Source: an uncultured Nitrospina sp.
Lineage (GTDB): Bacteria > Nitrospinota > Nitrospinia > Nitrospinales > VA-1
DNA: 6,782 nt
Reading direction: 5' to 3'
NCBI GenBank assembly: GCA_950072225.1
Contig: CATMOP010000109.1
Location: 1 to 6,782 of the forward strand
Positions 5,172 to 6,782 of this stretch are shown piece after piece (position 1 is the first letter of the stretch; the number at the start of each line of letters is the position of its first letter). The notes beneath the pieces are model-generated. The model made no database searches and was not told the origin of the DNA. It saw only the letters and a program-made list of their open reading frames with translations. The translations under genes and the position numbers were made by a program.

Positions 5172-6720
5172 TCAGATAAGCCGGATTTTCTTCCTGGTCT
5201 TGTGTGGGGTGGTGTTAGGGTTTTCACCCTTGTATGCCCATGGGTCAGCGGAAAGTGCTCACGGTTCCTCATCCCCGCCAGGCAAGGGAATAGATCTTTT
5301 GCAACTAGGTGCCACGGTTTACAAGCATATGTGCGTGTATTGCCATGGTGATGATGGTGATGGTGGAGGCAAGGCCATGGCATATCTTTACCCTTGGCCT
5401 AGGGATTTTCGTCAGGGTGTGTTTAAATATCGAACCACTCCATTCGGATCGATTCCTCTGGATAAGGATATTTACCGGACCATTTTCCGTGGGGTTCCGG
5501 GCACCGCCATGCCAGCATGGGGAGGAGCCTTGTCGGAAGATGAAACCCGGGGCGTTGTGGAGTACATCAAGAAATTTTCGAAAAGGTTTGAAAGAGAAAA
5601 ACCAAGAGAGGCGATAACGATTGGATCGGTTCCTGCGTCCACCCCGGAATCCGTTGAAAACGGTAAGAAGGTTTATCAGGAAATGCGTTGCGCCCGGTGT
5701 CACGGAACCGATTTGCAGGGCGACGGACCCATTGCGCATGAACTTTATGATATCTGGGATCATCGGGTTTTTGTTTATGAACTTACGGATCCCAATACGT
5801 ATAAATTTGGATTTAATAAGAAAGACCTGTTCCTGATCCTAACAACGGGGATTGATGGCACCCCGATGAAATCATATAGCCATCTTACGGATGAGGAACG
5901 ATGGAATATTGCATCTTATATTGAGTCGAAAATCAGGAAAGAGAAATTTCAACCGGCTCAATATGAAATTGATCTTACTACGCACCGCATTGACCAGGAA
6001 ATCAATATGGATCCGGGAAACCCCTTGTGGGAAAATATCCCGGTCCAGAACGTACACACGATTCCCCTCAATGCGCGCCGGGATCCGGTTGACCAGATTC
6101 AGTTTCAGTCCGTAGTGAATGACGAGGGTATTGCCTTCCGGCTGGAATGGGAAGATTCCCAGCCAGACCGGACTTCGAGCCGCCATCAGGATTTTAAGGA
6201 TGCCATCGCTATGCAGTTTGCCCTTGGCGAGGTGTTACTGCATGATCATGGTCATAATGAGCCATTCTTTGGCATGGGAAACCGGGGAAAAGTGGTCAAC
6301 ATTTGGCAATGGCGGGCGGACTGGCAAACAGAAATTGAAACCAAGGAAAAGCTCGAATACGCCACTAAAGGCCTGGATTTGGATACCATGATCTTTGGCG
6401 GCGAAGTCAACCCCGTTGATGCGCTCAATCCGTTCCGAGATGTTCCCGTTGAAGAATTGAACGCGGAAGGATTTGGAACGTTGACGCCTCAGCCTCAAAC
6501 CAAGCAGAATATAATGGGGAAAGGGGTCTGGAAAGAGGGGAAATGGAGTGTGGTATTCTTTCGCACCTTGGATTCTTTGAATAAATGGGATATAAAATTT
6601 AATAGAAAAAATCCCGTGTTGGTGGCGTTTGCGATTTGGGACGGAAAACATCAGGATCGCAATGGCCGAAAAGTTGTTTCCATGTGGCAAAGACTTAAGG
6701 CACTGGAATTACCCCACTAG
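5125..6720 (+). CDS. NxrC-like diheme cytochrome c with C-terminal ethylbenzene dehydrogenase-type heme b domain
   Basis: This 531-residue exported heme protein resembles gamma subunits of type II DMSO-reductase-family enzymes, which pass electrons between the catalytic complex and periplasmic carriers. After a signal peptide (about 1-38, hydrophobic 21-35, cleavage near LYA) come two cytochrome c domains. Domain 1 has CVYCH (70-74) and probable ligand M129 in GTAMPAW. Domain 2 has CARCH (189-193) and probable ligand M248 in GTPMKSY. Residues about 290-531 form the heme b domain, with FFGMGNRGKVVNIWQWRADW (381-400) and DGKHQDRNGRKVVSMW (506-521). By analogy to ethylbenzene dehydrogenase gamma, M384 and K516 are the likely axial ligands. 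An HDHGH patch (373-377) precedes M384. The ATG lies inside the upstream gene with no good ribosome binding site, suggesting coupling. No catalytic subunits are in the window, so nitrite oxidoreductase membership is plausible but unproven. Confidence 0.85.
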   Translation: MKNFIRLQPRVWGFVNQISRIFFLVLCGVVLGFSPLYAHGSAESAHGSSSPPGKGIDLLQLGATVYKHMCVYCHGDDGDGGGKAMAYLYPWPRDFRQGVFKYRTTPFGSIPLDKDIYRTIFRGVPGTAMPAWGGALSEDETRGVVEYIKKFSKRFEREKPREAITIGSVPASTPESVENGKKVYQEMRCARCHGTDLQGDGPIAHELYDIWDHRVFVYELTDPNTYKFGFNKKDLFLILTTGIDGTPMKSYSHLTDEERWNIASYIESKIRKEKFQPAQYEIDLTTHRIDQEINMDPGNPLWENIPVQNVHTIPLNARRDPVDQIQFQSVVNDEGIAFRLEWEDSQPDRTSSRHQDFKDAIAMQFALGEVLLHDHGHNEPFFGMGNRGKVVNIWQWRADWQTEIETKEKLEYATKGLDLDTMIFGGEVNPVDALNPFRDVPVEELNAEGFGTLTPQPQTKQNIMGKGVWKEGKWSVVFFRTLDSLNKWDIKFNRKNPVLVAFAIWDGKHQDRNGRKVVSMWQRLKALELPH

Positions 6721-6779
6721 GCGTGGGGCCAATGAGCAACCGCTTTTGCTGGCTGGCAAAGAGTTTGCCGCCCCCAAAG
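6718..6779 (+). repeat. Structured repeat, copy B (at the NxrC-like gene stop)
   Basis: This is the diverged partner of 4354-4415, again starting exactly at a TAG stop. Its hand fold has an outer stem GGGGC/GCCCC (6725-6729 with 6770-6774), hairpin AGCAA/TTGCT (6735-6739 with 6746-6750) and hairpin GGCAAA/TTTGCC (6755-6760 with 6764-6769). The overall arrangement matches copy A although most paired bases differ. The window ends three bases later, so the element or its downstream context may be cut. Confidence 0.55.
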
Positions 6780-6782
6780 GGC

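Noticed and set aside
1..6782. CRISPR arrays, tRNA or rRNA genes, insertion sequences
   Set aside because: No regularly spaced repeats, no tRNA or rRNA signatures and no transposase-like frames were seen on either strand.

Overview
The window looks like a chromosomal segment of a Gram-negative, respiratory bacterium with moderate GC. It encodes several periplasmic c-type heme proteins. Its last gene matches the gamma-subunit (NxrC-like) proteins that accompany type II DMSO-reductase-family enzymes such as nitrite oxidoreductase, ethylbenzene dehydrogenase and chlorate or selenate reductases. A Nitrospinota-like or other nitrite-oxidising or anaerobically respiring lineage is my inference. No catalytic NxrA or NxrB gene is in the window, so neither lineage nor substrate is proven.

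Layout. (1) Positions 1-478, minus strand: the N-terminal part of a KamA-family radical SAM protein that runs off the left edge. (2) Positions 479-1283: a gene-poor divergent region of about 0.8 kb holding an inverted repeat near the radical SAM gene, an FNR-like palindrome, and a consensus sigma70 promoter. (3) Positions 1284-1767: a small exported monoheme cytochrome c with a strong intrinsic terminator. (4) Positions 1790-4356: a probable operon with its own extended -10 promoter. It encodes a PhnD-like periplasmic binding protein, a PhnC-like ABC ATPase, an SxtJ-family small membrane protein and a STAS-domain protein. No PhnE-type permease is present. (5) Positions 4357-4679: a non-coding gap that starts with a structured repeat. 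(6) Positions 4680-6720: two overlapping genes, a secreted protein with one EF-hand-like calcium loop and a diheme cytochrome c fused to an ethylbenzene-dehydrogenase-type heme b domain. A diverged second copy of the structured repeat follows immediately.

How the parts may work together. The small cytochrome and the first heme domain of the large cytochrome share a GDGGGK...P-x-PRDF signature. They could be electron-transfer partners in a periplasmic oxidation or reduction chain. The PhnD/PhnC pair points to uptake or sensing of a phosphonate-, phosphite- or phosphate-like oxyanion. The membrane component is either elsewhere or replaced by something unconventional.

The most unusual signals are three. 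A roughly 60-bp element sits at the stop codon of two unrelated genes, and both copies can be folded by hand into a three-way junction with different paired bases. The phn-like operon lacks a permease but carries SxtJ and STAS proteins. Two tiny ORFs linked by stop/start overlaps bridge the ATPase gene and the SxtJ gene.
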